DNA of 26,886 nt from Thermoleophilia bacterium (GCA_020845695.1 JADLFG010000020.1:1-26886), one strand, 5' to 3'; shown: positions 14,573 through 22,000, counted from the stretch's first letter. The notes: generated from the sequence alone by a model not told the origin. Made by a program: numbers and translations.

Positions 14573-15250
14573 ATGGATCCGGGCCGGGTGCTGCGGGACG
14601 CGTGGGAGCTCTACCGAGAGCACCTCGGCCGCTTCGCCACGATCGGGTTCGTCTTCTATGCCGCGCTCGCCGCGCTCAGCATGGTGCTCGTCCTCCTGCT
14701 CGGCGAGACCGGGCTGTGGATCTCGCTGTTCATCTCGCTCGCGGCCGTGTTCTGGCTCCAGGGCGCGCTCGTCGAGGCCGTCGCGGACGTCAGGGACGGG
14801 CGGCCCGACCTGACGGTGCGCCAGACGTTCGAGCGGGTCGGCAGGCGCGTGAACGTGCTCAGCGTCGCGGGCGTGCTCGCGAGCATCGGCGTCGGGATCG
14901 GGCTGGTCTTCTTCATCGTCCCGGGCCTCGTGCTCCTGACGTGGTGGGCGCTGATCGTGCCCGCGATCATGCTGGAGCGCAGCGGCGCGCTCGCCGCGTT
15001 CGGGCGCAGCCGCCTGCTCGTCGCCGGCCACGGCTGGAGCGTCTTCAGCGTGGTCGCGGTGACCACCGTGCTCATGGTCGCCGCCTCGCTCGTGATCGGC
15101 CTGCTGCTGCGGCCGCTGCCGGATTGGCTCGAGGGTCTCGCGACGAACCTCGTCTCGAACACGTTCTTCGCCCCCTACGCCGCCGTCGCCTGGACGCTCG
15201 TGTACTACCGGCTGCACGAGCTCAAGGAGCCGGCCGGCCGTGCCGCGTGA
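14573..15250 (+). CDS. Multispanning membrane protein of unknown function
   Basis: A 225-aa protein with a short cytosolic N-terminus (MDPGRVLRDAWELYREHLGRF) and about five to six hydrophobic segments, including FVFYAALAALSMVLVLLLG, LWISLFISLAAVFWLQGALV, VLASIGVGIGLVFFIVPGLV, and a PGLVLLTWWALIVPAIMLER segment. The LYREHLGRF start and the IVPGLVLLTWWALIVPAIMLE segment resemble the membrane domain found in DUF975 and glycerophosphodiester-phosphodiesterase membrane-domain proteins. These have no settled function. The frame continues open for 73 codons beyond the TGA; see the findings. Confidence 0.8.
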   Translation: MDPGRVLRDAWELYREHLGRFATIGFVFYAALAALSMVLVLLLGETGLWISLFISLAAVFWLQGALVEAVADVRDGRPDLTVRQTFERVGRRVNVLSVAGVLASIGVGIGLVFFIVPGLVLLTWWALIVPAIMLERSGALAAFGRSRLLVAGHGWSVFSVVAVTTVLMVAASLVIGLLLRPLPDWLEGLATNLVSNTFFAPYAAVAWTLVYYRLHELKEPAGRAA

Positions 15251-15541
15251 GGCTCGGCGCCGCGGGCGCTTCCGGCGAGGCCGAAGACACGCGCGGTCCT
15301 CGTAGAGACCGCGCTGGACAACTCGTGGGCGCTCTTCCGGGTCAGCGAGGTGTCGACGGCGAGGATGCTCGGATCGGGGCTCGGGCCGCCTGCGGAGGTG
15401 GTGGCGCAGCTCGGCACGGCGGCGGAGAAGCGGCTCGCTCCCCTCGGCCGGCTCGAGCGTAGCCGCGACTGAGCGATCTTCGTCAGGCGGGGCGGCGGAC
15501 GGTGGCGAGAATGACGCCCGGTCCGACGAAAGGAGCGTGTG
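15251..15541 (+). other. Intergenic stretch with an in-frame open tail and a ribosome site
   Basis: The reading frame of the preceding gene stays open after its TGA until a second TGA at 15470-15472, and part of it reads like protein (TRAVLVETALDNSWALFRVS). No start codon with a ribosome site begins it, so no gene is called. The end of the interval carries AAGGAG (15530-15535), a good Shine-Dalgarno 6 nt before the ATG of the following gene. Confidence 0.4.
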
Positions 15542-16162
15542 ATGAGAGGCCGGCTCCCGCTCGTGCTGTCACTCGTCGCGCTGATGGTTGCCATCCTCGG
15601 CTGGACGCCGGTAGGCGAGGCCGCCGAGGGCTGGGTCAAGCGAGCGCCGTACGCGAACAACGCGGGCAAGGTGAACGGGATCAAAGCGTCGAAGACGCCG
15701 ATGCCGGGGCGGCTGCTCGCGCTCGACCCGGCGGGCCAGTTCCCCGCCTCGGTGCTGCCGCAACCGCCGCAGCCGCCGACGACGGACGCGTTTTCCGTCT
15801 ACCGGAACGGCGCGGTCCCGATCGCCGCGGCCTGGACGACGGTCGCTCAGCTTCCCCTGCCGGACGCCGGCGCCTACGTCGTGATCGCGAAGGCGGAGGT
15901 GTCGAACTCGCACGCGACCGCGCGAGGGGCTGCCGACTGCGCGCTCCAGGCCGGAGTCGACTCCGACCGCGGCCTGGTCGTGCTCGAGCCGGGCAGCGCC
16001 CGCACCGACGTCGCGACCATCACCCTCACCGTGGTCCACCAGACCGGCGGGCTCGACACGGCAGTGCTCAGCTGCAACGACTTCGTCGGTGGCGCCGTGA
16101 CCGCGTCGAACACAAAGGTGACGGCGATCAGGGTCGACAACCTGACGAACGCTCCCGGCTAG
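15542..16162 (+). CDS. Secreted protein with KVNG...FPASVLP motif, function unknown
   Basis: A 206-aa protein with a signal peptide (MRGRLPLVLSLVALMVAILG, cleavage near GEAAEG). Residues ~37-73 contain NNAGKVNGIKASKTP followed by GRLLALDPAGQFPASVLP, a motif recurrent in secreted actinobacterial proteins of unknown role. A proline-rich linker (QPPQPPTT) leads to a C-terminal beta-rich domain of ~125 residues with two Cys (DCALQAG and LSCNDF) that may pair. The ATG at 15542 was preferred over the adjacent GTG at 15539 because AAGGAG lies 6 nt upstream. It is one of the few genes here with an obvious Shine-Dalgarno rather than a -10 element next to the start. Confidence 0.75.
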   Translation: MRGRLPLVLSLVALMVAILGWTPVGEAAEGWVKRAPYANNAGKVNGIKASKTPMPGRLLALDPAGQFPASVLPQPPQPPTTDAFSVYRNGAVPIAAAWTTVAQLPLPDAGAYVVIAKAEVSNSHATARGAADCALQAGVDSDRGLVVLEPGSARTDVATITLTVVHQTGGLDTAVLSCNDFVGGAVTASNTKVTAIRVDNLTNAPG

Positions 16163-16181
16163 CGGTCGCCGGAAGCGTGGG

Positions 16182-16713
16182 TTGGAGATCGGGCCCGGGC
16201 GCGGCCAGCTCCCGGGCGTGCGGCGGCTCGCCCGGGACTCGGAGGTCGACGCGCCGGCCCGCGCGTCGCTGTTCGAGGGGCTCTCCCGCAGGGAGCTGAT
16301 CCAGCTCGCGAAGGCGACGGAGGACTTGGCCGTCCCGGCCGGGAAACAGTTCTGCCGGAAGGGCACAACGGGCTCCGAGCTCTTCGTGATCGTCGAGGGC
16401 GAGGCAGCGGTGACGGAGGGCAGGCGGCGCATCAACACGCTCCCGGCCGCAAGGTCGACGACGTCGGGCGGAAGAAGGGGCGGTGACGGAGGGCAGGCGG
16501 CGCATCAACACGCTCCCACCCGGTGACGTCTTCGGGGAGATCGCTCTCGACGAGCGGACGAGGCGCACAGCGGCCGTAACCGCGCTGACGCCGGCCCGCT
16601 CCTTCGCGCCACCCGCCAGGGCTTCCTCGCGCTGCTCGAGCGCACCCCGGGCGTCGAGCGCACGGTGCCGCGAGCCCTCGCCCGGCGCGTCCCCGACAGC
16701 GAGGGTCGGCTGA
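16182..16713 (+). pseudogene. Frameshifted cyclic-nucleotide-binding (cNMP/CRP-like) regulator
   Basis: Three pieces of one cNMP-binding domain lie in alternating frames: SLFEGLSRRELIQLAKATEDLAVPAGKQF...ELFVIVEGEAAVTEGRRRINTL (frame of 16182), then INTLPPGDVFGEIALDERTRRTAAVTALTPARSF (frame of 16483), then RQGFLALLERTPGVERTVPRALARR (first frame again, from about 16610). The first break is a 73-bp insertion flanked by a 38-bp direct repeat; the second is an apparent 2-nt insertion in a GCGC run near 16605. The phosphate-binding GEIAL motif is present but out of frame. No effector domain is recognised. Assembly error is an alternative for either break. Confidence 0.78.
16407..16517 (+). repeat. 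38-bp direct repeat inside the broken cNMP gene
   Basis: Copies at 16407-16444 and 16480-16517 are identical and lie 73 bp apart. They encode the same VTEGRRRINTL segment twice in different frames. The 35 bases between them match nothing else noticed in the window. Deleting one copy plus the spacer would restore the frame at this point. Confidence 0.9.
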
Positions 16714-16743
16714 CCCGGCGACCCGATCGCCGTGGCGCTCGGC

Positions 16744-16749
16744 TAGACT
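16744..16749 (+). promoter_or_regulatory. Putative -10 element TAGACT for tRNA-Gln
   Basis: Lies 11 nt before the mature 5' end of the tRNA, which would give a very short leader. It is identical to the hexamers before the hydrolase operon and the ABC exporter. Confidence 0.55.
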
Positions 16750-16760
16750 GGCTGCGCCGT

Positions 16761-16831
16761 TGCGGGGTCGTCTAACGGTAGGACGCCTGACTCTGGATCA
16801 GGTAGTCAAGGTTCGAATCCTTGCCCCGCAG
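16761..16831 (+). tRNA. tRNA-Gln (anticodon CTG)
   Basis: A 71-nt cloverleaf: acceptor stem TGCGGGG/CCCCGCA, discriminator G, D-arm GTCTAACGGTAGGAC, anticodon stem CCTGA/TCAGG with loop CTCTGGA (anticodon CTG), and T-loop GTTCGAATC. The 3' CCA is not encoded. It is directly followed by a Rho-independent terminator. Confidence 0.97.
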
Positions 16832-16837
16832 CCTGGA

Positions 16838-16866
16838 GAAAGCCCCGCAAACGCGGGGCTTTTTTC
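16838..16866 (+). terminator. Rho-independent terminator of tRNA-Gln
   Basis: Hairpin AGCCCCGC (16841-16848), loop AAAC, GCGGGGCT (16853-16860), followed by a run of T. It is the clearest intrinsic terminator in the window. Confidence 0.93.
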
Positions 16867-17122
16867 TCTCCACGACCACCCTCGTGCCGAGGCGTCCGGG
16901 CGTCCGCCGTGTTGAGCCCATGTTGAGGGGTCTGACCCCTCAACCGGACCGCGATGGAACTTCCGCGACGGATCACGACGCGGCCGCGGGCGCCGCCTCG
17001 GACCACACAGAAGCCCGCGCGAACCGGTCGTCGATCCGGAGATCGGAGATCAATCCACGCGGGCAGCGCCACTCTACGACACGCTCCGGCCCGTGTCAAG
17101 TGGCCGGACGGGCGCACCCGGC
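16867..17122. other. Intergenic region with one palindrome
   Basis: No gene is called. The 11-bp-arm palindrome at 16922-16944 is listed separately. The rest, up to the promoter of the YVTN gene, shows nothing recognisable; an open frame from 16954 runs into the next gene but encodes Arg/Pro-rich sequence and is not preferred as its start. Confidence 0.5.
16922..16944. repeat. Palindrome GTTGAGGGGTC-T-GACCCCTCAAC
   Basis: Perfect 11-bp arms around a single T. The core GGGGTCTGACCCC is the repeat-family unit seen at 194-315 and 8646-8888, here as a single copy with extended arms. Confidence 0.85.
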
Positions 17123-17128
17123 TAGGCT
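17123..17128 (+). promoter_or_regulatory. Putative -10 element TAGGCT
   Basis: Ends 8 nt before the ATG at 17137 and decides the start of the YVTN propeller gene. The same hexamer precedes the gene at 14573. Confidence 0.6.
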
Positions 17129-17136
17129 ACCCGGGG

Positions 17137-18381
17137 ATGTCCGGACTCGACCCCGAGGGAGCGCCTCCTGGCCGCTGGCGCCCGGGCCGCGGGTCATCCC
17201 CCGGCGGTACACGCACCGGCGGCAGCCGCTCGCACGCTCGCGCTCGCTCGCCCCGCGCGAGAGGGTGGTCGGTAGCACGCATTCTTCCCGCCGTCGCGCT
17301 CGGCGCGCTCGCCTTCGCCCCCGCTGGCCACGCCCGCCTGCTCGAGCCGCCGACCGGCGGGGGCGGCGTCTCCTCGAGCGAGCTGCGCCTCGAGCTCGTG
17401 AAGACGATCGGCGGCGCGATCTCGCCGAAGTCGATCGTCGTCTCCCCCACCGGGCTCGCGCTCGCCCAGAACATGATGTACCGCCACACGGTCACCGCCT
17501 ACGACCGCCGCCTGCGCCTTGTGAAGACCATCCCCGACGCGGTCCGGCTCGCGAAGCTCGGCCACCCCGACTACCCGGGCGTGTCGCGCGGCGCCCCCGT
17601 CGAAGCGGCGTTCAGCCCCGACGGCGCCCACGCGTACGTGTCCAACTACTCGATGTACGGGCCGGCGTTCGGACCGGAGGGCAGCGACGTCTGCTCCCCC
17701 GCCTCCGGCTACGACCGCAGCTTCGTCTACCGGATCGACACGCGCCGCCTCGCGATCGACCAGGCGATCCGGGTCGGCGCCGTGCCGAAGTACGTGGCCG
17801 TGACCCCCGACGGGAGCCGCGTCCTCGTCACGAACTGGTGCTCCTACAGCCTCAGCGTCATCGACCTCGAGCGCGGCCGAACGGTCAGGGAGATCCCGCT
17901 CGGCCCCTACCCGCGCGGGATCGCCGTCAGCCCCGGCGGACGACGCGCCTACGTCGCGGTGATGGGCTCGACCGACATCGCCGTCGTCGACCTGCGCACG
18001 TTCCGGGTCCGCTGGCTGCGCGGCGTCGGCACGAGCCCCCGCCACCTCGTGATCGGCCCGGCCGGACGCTACCTCTACGCGACCCTGAACGCCGACGGCC
18101 GCGTCGCGAAGATCGACCTGCGCCGCGGCCGTGTCGTCCGGACGGTCGCGACCGGGAGCGCGCCGCGCAGCATGGCGATCGCGCCCGACGGCCTCTCCCT
18201 CTACGTCGTCAACTACGGCTCCGACACGGTCTCGAAGGTGCGCACCCGCGACCTGCGCGTGCTGCAGACGGTGCGCACGAACGCCGACCCGATCGGGATC
18301 GCCTACGACGGCCCGACCCGCCGGGTCTGGGTCGCCTGCTACTCCGGCAGCCTGATGGTCTTCCGTGACGCCCGAGCCTGA
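17137..18381 (+). CDS. Exported YVTN-type beta-propeller protein
   Basis: A 414-aa protein. A basic N-terminal stretch leads to one hydrophobic segment (ARILPAVALGALAFAPAGHA, about residues 46-66), a late signal peptide or anchor. The mature part has seven or so ~42-residue repeats with the typical pattern SPDGAHAYVSNY, TPDGSRVLVTNW...LSVIDLERGRTVREI, SPGGRRAYVAVMGSTDIAVVDL, GPAGRYLYATLNADGRVAKIDL, and APDGLSLYVVNYGSDTVSKV. YVTN propellers act as surface or extracytoplasmic binding scaffolds; no catalytic motif is seen. The ATG at 17137 follows a TAGGCT -10 by 8 nt. The gene ends within a palindrome shared with the convergent oxidoreductase gene. Confidence 0.85.
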   Translation: MSGLDPEGAPPGRWRPGRGSSPGGTRTGGSRSHARARSPRARGWSVARILPAVALGALAFAPAGHARLLEPPTGGGGVSSSELRLELVKTIGGAISPKSIVVSPTGLALAQNMMYRHTVTAYDRRLRLVKTIPDAVRLAKLGHPDYPGVSRGAPVEAAFSPDGAHAYVSNYSMYGPAFGPEGSDVCSPASGYDRSFVYRIDTRRLAIDQAIRVGAVPKYVAVTPDGSRVLVTNWCSYSLSVIDLERGRTVREIPLGPYPRGIAVSPGGRRAYVAVMGSTDIAVVDLRTFRVRWLRGVGTSPRHLVIGPAGRYLYATLNADGRVAKIDLRRGRVVRTVATGSAPRSMAIAPDGLSLYVVNYGSDTVSKVRTRDLRVLQTVRTNADPIGIAYDGPTRRVWVACYSGSLMVFRDARA

Positions 18382-18389
18382 GCTCAGGC
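18376..18389. repeat. 14-bp palindrome containing both convergent stop codons
   Basis: GCCTGAGCTCAGGC is perfectly palindromic and holds the TGA of the plus-strand gene (18379-18381) and the TGA of the minus-strand gene (18386-18384). No T tract follows, so it is at most a weak bidirectional terminator. Confidence 0.6.
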
Positions 18390-19331
18390 GGACGGGTCGA
18401 GCCCGATCTTGCCGCGAACGCCGCCCCGCTCGAGCCGGCCGTGCGCCTCGGCGACGCGGGACAGCGGCAGCACGCTCTCGAGCAGCGGGCGCACCTGGCC
18501 GCTCTCGACGACGGCGCGCAGGTCGTCGAGAAGGCCGCGGGACGGTGGCGTGAACACGAACTGGATGCTCGCGTTGCGCTCCCAGAGCGGCAGCAGATTC
18601 TGCGGCGCCGGGATGTCCACGATCGTCACGACCCGCCCCGAAGGCCTCAGTAGCAGGCCGGCGCGCTCGATCGCGTTGCCTCCGATCGTGTCGAGCACGA
18701 GGTCGGCACCGCCCTCCGCAAGCACGGCTGCGACGACGTCCTCCCGCGTGTAGTCGATCGCCCGGTCGGCGCCGAGCGAGCGAACGAACTCGATGCTCCC
18801 GCCCGAGCAGGTCGCAAGCACGCGCGCACCCGCCGCCTTCGCGATCTGGACCGCGTGCGAGCCCACGCCGCCCGCCGCGGCGTGGATGAGCGCGGTCTCG
18901 CCGACGCGCAGGTTCCCGCGACGCACGAGGCACTCCCACGCGGTCCCCGCCGCGACCGGCAGCGTCGCCGCCTCCTCGTGCGTGACGTTCGCGGGCTTGC
19001 GGGCCGCGAGCGTCTCGGCGACGCAGGCGAGCTGCGCGTAGCTGCCGGCGCCGGTGAACGCCGGCAGGAGCGCGTAGACCTCGTCCCCGGGCCGGAAGTC
19101 GCGGCAGCCGGGTCCGGTCGCCTCGACGACGCCGGAGACGTCCGAGCCGATGATCGCGGGGAGCGTCATCGCCTCGCGGTAGTCGCCGCGGCGCTGCTGC
19201 ACGTCGAACGGGTTTGCCGAGGTGGCGCGCACGCGGACGAGCAGCTCCCCGGGCCCCGGCTCGGGGTCGGGCACCTCCGCGGGCCGCAGCTCCTCCGGGC
19301 CGCCGAACGCGTTCAGGACGACCGCGCGCAT
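18384..19331 (-). CDS. Zinc-independent MDR oxidoreductase (quinone oxidoreductase-like)
   Basis: A 315-aa medium-chain dehydrogenase/reductase. The GroES-like N-terminal domain contains SANPFDVQQRRGDY and GSDVSGVVEATGPG, and the Rossmann domain has the NADPH loop HAAAGGVGSHAVQIAKAAGA. Structural and catalytic Zn ligands of alcohol dehydrogenases are absent, which places it with NADPH:quinone reductases and related enoyl-reducing enzymes. Substrate unknown. The start at 19331 is fixed by TAGGAT 6 nt upstream. It is monocistronic, convergent with the YVTN gene and divergent from the small secreted protein. Confidence 0.92.
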   Translation of the reverse strand: MRAVVLNAFGGPEELRPAEVPDPEPGPGELLVRVRATSANPFDVQQRRGDYREAMTLPAIIGSDVSGVVEATGPGCRDFRPGDEVYALLPAFTGAGSYAQLACVAETLAARKPANVTHEEAATLPVAAGTAWECLVRRGNLRVGETALIHAAAGGVGSHAVQIAKAAGARVLATCSGGSIEFVRSLGADRAIDYTREDVVAAVLAEGGADLVLDTIGGNAIERAGLLLRPSGRVVTIVDIPAPQNLLPLWERNASIQFVFTPPSRGLLDDLRAVVESGQVRPLLESVLPLSRVAEAHGRLERGGVRGKIGLDPSA

Positions 19332-19337
19332 CCGTCC

Positions 19338-19343
19338 ATCCTA
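19338..19343 (-). promoter_or_regulatory. Putative -10 element TAGGAT
   Basis: Ends 6 nt before the ATG of the MDR oxidoreductase. Confidence 0.6.
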
Positions 19344-19388
19344 TGCCCCTTCCGGGGACGGCCCACCGACAGCGGCCACCCGGGGGCG

Positions 19389-19394
19389 TACGAT
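19389..19394 (+). promoter_or_regulatory. Putative -10 element TACGAT
   Basis: Ends 7 nt before the ATG at 19402. A CCGACA about 17 nt further upstream could be a degenerate -35 element. It favours the ATG at 19402 over the out-of-frame ATG at 19398. Confidence 0.55.
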
Positions 19395-19401
19395 GCAATG
19401 C

Positions 19402-19920
19402 ATGCGCACACGCCTTCTCGCGATCCTCTGCGCGGCTGCGCTGGCCGCACTGCCCGCGGTCGCGATCGCAGCGGTCGAGCGGGGCCCGTTCACGCCCGGG
19501 AAGGGTGCCCGCGGCGTCCGGATCGGGATGACGCGGGCGCAGGTGGTCGCGAAGCTCGGGCAGCCGCTCTACGAGAACGCCTACGGGTACATGCAGTACT
19601 CGCTGAACAACCTCTTCGACGTCTACCTCGACGCGTCCGCGTCGCCGAAGCGGGTGCGGATGATCGGTATCTCCGGCCCGAAGTTCTGCCTCGCCGGCAC
19701 CGACATCTGCCTGCTCGCGAAGGGCGGCCTCGGCAAGCTGAAGCAGCGCTACGGGACCGACCTCGTCGTGACGCAGCTCGAGAACGGCGAGGACGTCTAC
19801 CGCCTGACCCGGACGTTCGGGGGCTGCGAGACGTACACGGACTTCTCGGCCACCGGCTCCGCCGGCAGCGCCCGCCTCACCCAGGTCTTCATCCTCACCT
19901 CGAGCGGCAGCGCCTGCTGA
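19402..19920 (+). CDS. Small secreted protein with BamE/SmpA-like motif, function unknown
   Basis: A 172-aa protein with a clear signal peptide (MRTRLLAILCAAALAALPAV, cleavage near IAA/VERG). The mature sequence begins with GVRIGMTRAQVVAKLGQP, the IGMTxxQVxxxLGxP motif shared by BamE/SmpA-like and many small periplasmic or secreted domains. Four Cys (FCLAG, ICLL, GGCET and the C-terminal residue) suggest disulfides. No homologous function is recognised. A strong hairpin without a T tract follows before tRNA-Glu. Confidence 0.75.
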   Translation: MRTRLLAILCAAALAALPAVAIAAVERGPFTPGKGARGVRIGMTRAQVVAKLGQPLYENAYGYMQYSLNNLFDVYLDASASPKRVRMIGISGPKFCLAGTDICLLAKGGLGKLKQRYGTDLVVTQLENGEDVYRLTRTFGGCETYTDFSATGSAGSARLTQVFILTSSGSAC

Positions 19921-19932
19921 GCCCGGATCCGC

Positions 19933-19938
19933 TACGCT
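19933..19938 (+). promoter_or_regulatory. Possible -10 element TACGCT upstream of tRNA-Glu
   Basis: Lies just after the stop of the preceding gene and 65 nt before the tRNA. If used, the precursor would carry a ~60-nt leader containing the 19971-19994 hairpin. Confidence 0.35.
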
Positions 19939-19970
19939 GCCCGTGGACTTCCGGCCCGCGGCCGGGAGGC

Positions 19971-19994
19971 TCCCGGAGGCCGAGTCCTCCGGGA
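19971..19994 (+). terminator. Strong hairpin between the secreted-protein gene and tRNA-Glu
   Basis: A 9-bp perfect stem, TCCCGGAGG/CCTCCGGGA, with a 6-nt loop, 9 nt before the tRNA. There is no T run, so it may be a non-canonical terminator or a structured tRNA leader. Confidence 0.45.
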
Positions 19995-20003
19995 CTCGTT
20001 CCG

Positions 20004-20076
20004 GGCGCATTCGTCTAGTGGCCTAGGACGCCGGCCTCTCACGCCGGTAACACGGGTTCGAATCCCGTATGCGCCT
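20004..20076 (+). tRNA. tRNA-Glu (anticodon CTC)
   Basis: A 73-nt cloverleaf: acceptor GGCGCAT/ATGCGCC, discriminator T, D-arm GTCTAGTGGCCTAGGAC, anticodon stem CCGGC/GCCGG with loop CTCTCAC (anticodon CTC), and T-arm ACGGG/CCCGT with TTCGAAT. CCA is not encoded. The convergent E1-beta gene ends 14 nt downstream. Confidence 0.97.
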
Positions 20077-20089
20077 CTCCGCTGCCGGG

Positions 20090-21115
20090 TCAGCGCCCGG
20101 CGCGCATGCCCGCAAGCTCGAGCACGACTCGGGCGACGTCGGCGGGGCCGGGCAGCACCGCCCGCTCGAGGCTGGGTGCGGAAGGGATCACCCCGTCTCG
20201 CGCGGCGACGCGCCGGACCGGGGCGCGCAGCTCCGCGAAGGCCGCCTCCTGGACGCGCGCCGCCAGCTCGGCGCCGACGCCGGCCGTCAACGTCCCCTCC
20301 TCGAGGGTGACGAGCGCGCCCGTGCGCGCGACCGACTCGAGCACCGGGTCGAGGTCGAGCGGCGCGAGGCTCGAGAGCGCGACCACCTCGCAGAACACCT
20401 CCTCCTCGAGAATCAGCTCCGTCGCAGCCTCGAGCGCGGCCGGCAGCATGCCCCCGTAGGTCGCGATCGTCGCCGCCGCGCCCGCGAAGTCGCTGCCCGA
20501 GAACGAGAGCGCCGGGTACGGGCCCGCCGTCTCCCGGCAGCGCAGATCGCCGACATGGCCGCCCTCGGGCCGGCGGTTCTCCCGCCCGTACATGAGCTTG
20601 TTCTCGATGAAGAAGACCGGGTCGTCGTCCTCGACCGCCGCCTCGAGGAGCGCGCCCAGGTCGTGGCACTCGCTCGGCGCGACCACGCGCAGGTTCGGCA
20701 CCCCGACGAGCAGCTTCTCGAGCGACTGGCTGTGGGTCGGCCCGTAGCCGCGGCCACCGCCCATCGGCGTGCGAACGACGAGCGGCACCGTCACCTGCCC
20801 GTCGTACATCTCCCGGAACTTCGAGATCCCGTTCACGATCTGGTCGAGGCCGAGCGTGACGAAGTCCCCGAACATGATCTCGAGGATCGGCCGGTAGCCC
20901 CTGATCGCGAGCCCGGCGGCCACCCCGACGAGCGACGCCTCGCTGATCGGCGTCGCCAGCACGCGCCCGCCGAACCGGTCCGACAGGCCGGCCGTGACCT
21001 TGAAGGCGCCCCCGTACGGGTCGAGCACATCCTCGCCGAGCAGGTAGACGTCATCGCGGCTCGCGAACAGCTCGTGCAGCGCCCCGTTCAGGGAGTCGAC
21101 GCAGCGCCCCGCCAT
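20090..21115 (-). CDS. 2-oxoacid dehydrogenase E1 component, beta subunit
   Basis: A 341-aa transketolase-type E1 beta subunit. LLGEDVLDPYGGAFKVT, RVLATPISEASLVG with the thiamine-activating Glu (E59), EIMFGDFVTLGLDQIVNG, THSQSLEK with H128, and VVAPSECHDLGALL follow the pyruvate/branched-chain/acetoin E1 beta pattern. With E1 alpha it forms the alpha2beta2 enzyme that decarboxylates a 2-oxoacid on thiamine diphosphate and loads the acyl group onto a lipoyl domain. It starts 3 nt after the E1 alpha stop. No standard E2 or E3 gene follows; the only lipoyl protein nearby is the divergent fusion at 23005. The 2-oxoacid cannot be identified from sequence. Confidence 0.92.
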   Translation of the reverse strand: MAGRCVDSLNGALHELFASRDDVYLLGEDVLDPYGGAFKVTAGLSDRFGGRVLATPISEASLVGVAAGLAIRGYRPILEIMFGDFVTLGLDQIVNGISKFREMYDGQVTVPLVVRTPMGGGRGYGPTHSQSLEKLLVGVPNLRVVAPSECHDLGALLEAAVEDDDPVFFIENKLMYGRENRRPEGGHVGDLRCRETAGPYPALSFSGSDFAGAAATIATYGGMLPAALEAATELILEEEVFCEVVALSSLAPLDLDPVLESVARTGALVTLEEGTLTAGVGAELAARVQEAAFAELRAPVRRVAARDGVIPSAPSLERAVLPGPADVARVVLELAGMRAGR

Positions 21116-21118
21116 CCG

Positions 21119-22000
21119 CTACCCCGCCTCCGGTGCGGTGCCGGCTGCGGCAAGCGCCGCCGCTAGCTCCGCCTCGCACGCCCGCTCGATCGCCTCCCGC
21201 TCCGCAGGCTCGAGCCGCGCGCCCGCGACCGTCAGCGGGTCGCGGCGGCGGCGCGCCTCGAGCTCGGCGGGGTCGCGGTGGTCGTCGCCCTTGCTGTGCG
21301 GGCTGAACCGGTAGGTGTCGATCACGAGGAAGAACGGCTCCCCCGTCCCGCGCACCCGCGCGACCGCGCGCGCGGCCGCCTCGTGGATCTCGAGCACGTC
21401 CGTCGAGTCGAGGTGCTCGGTCGCGATCCCGAACGCCTGCGCCCGCTCCGGGATCCCGCCCGCGAGCTGGAGGCGGCTCGGCGTCGACTGCGCGTAGAAG
21501 TTGTTCTCGACCACGGCTAGCAGCGGCAGCCGCCACAGCGACGCGAGGTTCAGCGACTCGTAGACGACACCCTGGCCGAGCGCCCCGTCGCCGAGGAACA
21601 CGACCGTCACCGCGCCGGAGCCGCGCTCGCGCTCCGCGAGCGCCATCCCGGCCGCGACCGGGGCGATGCTGCCGAGCACCCCGTTCGAGTAGAAGCTGCC
21701 CTTGCAGAGGTGCTGGCTGCCGCCCTTGCCGCCGCAGGTCCCGGTCGACTTCCCCATCACCTCCGCGAGCAGGCCCTCGACGTCTCCGGTGAACGCGAGG
21801 TAGTGACCGTGGCAGCGATGGTTCGAGAAGACGACGTCGCGCTCCGGCTCGAGACAGGCGATCACGCCGGCCGCGTCCGCCTCCTGCCCGATGCACGTGT
21901 GCGTCGTCCCGACCAGCTTGCCCTGGGAGAAGAGGTCGAGCAGCGTCTCCTCGAAGCGGCGGATCAGGTACATCTGCTCGTACAGGCGCGCGAGCTGCAT
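21119..22000 (-). CDS. 2-oxoacid dehydrogenase E1 component, alpha subunit
   Basis: A 293-aa E1 alpha subunit, shorter than most pyruvate dehydrogenase alphas (usually 320 or more). The thiamine diphosphate motif is GDG (137-139) followed after 26 residues by NN (166-167). Other landmarks are RRFEETL, THTCIGQEA, FSNHRCHGHYLA, GKGGSQHL, and YRFSPHSKGDD, the loop whose equivalents bind the lipoyl domain. It is the first gene of a two-gene unit with E1 beta and is transcribed divergently from the sulfotransferase-acyltransferase genes from a shared promoter region. The ATG at 22000 lies 9 nt after TAGCGT on the minus strand. Confidence 0.92.
   Translation of the reverse strand: MQLARLYEQMYLIRRFEETLLDLFSQGKLVGTTHTCIGQEADAAGVIACLEPERDVVFSNHRCHGHYLAFTGDVEGLLAEVMGKSTGTCGGKGGSQHLCKGSFYSNGVLGSIAPVAAGMALAERERGSGAVTVVFLGDGALGQGVVYESLNLASLWRLPLLAVVENNFYAQSTPSRLQLAGGIPERAQAFGIATEHLDSTDVLEIHEAAARAVARVRGTGEPFFLVIDTYRFSPHSKGDDHRDPAELEARRRRDPLTVAGARLEPAEREAIERACEAELAAALAAAGTAPEAG

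Noticed and set aside
15205..15684. A 159-codon minus-strand frame over the 15251-15541 gap
   Set aside because: Ser/Arg/Pro-rich without hydrophobic core and overlapping the real secreted-protein gene; no promoter-like element before its start.
17194..20010. A 938-codon minus-strand open frame
   Set aside because: It runs antisense through the YVTN gene, in the wrong frame across the MDR gene, and antisense to the secreted-protein gene; composition is low complexity with no domain.
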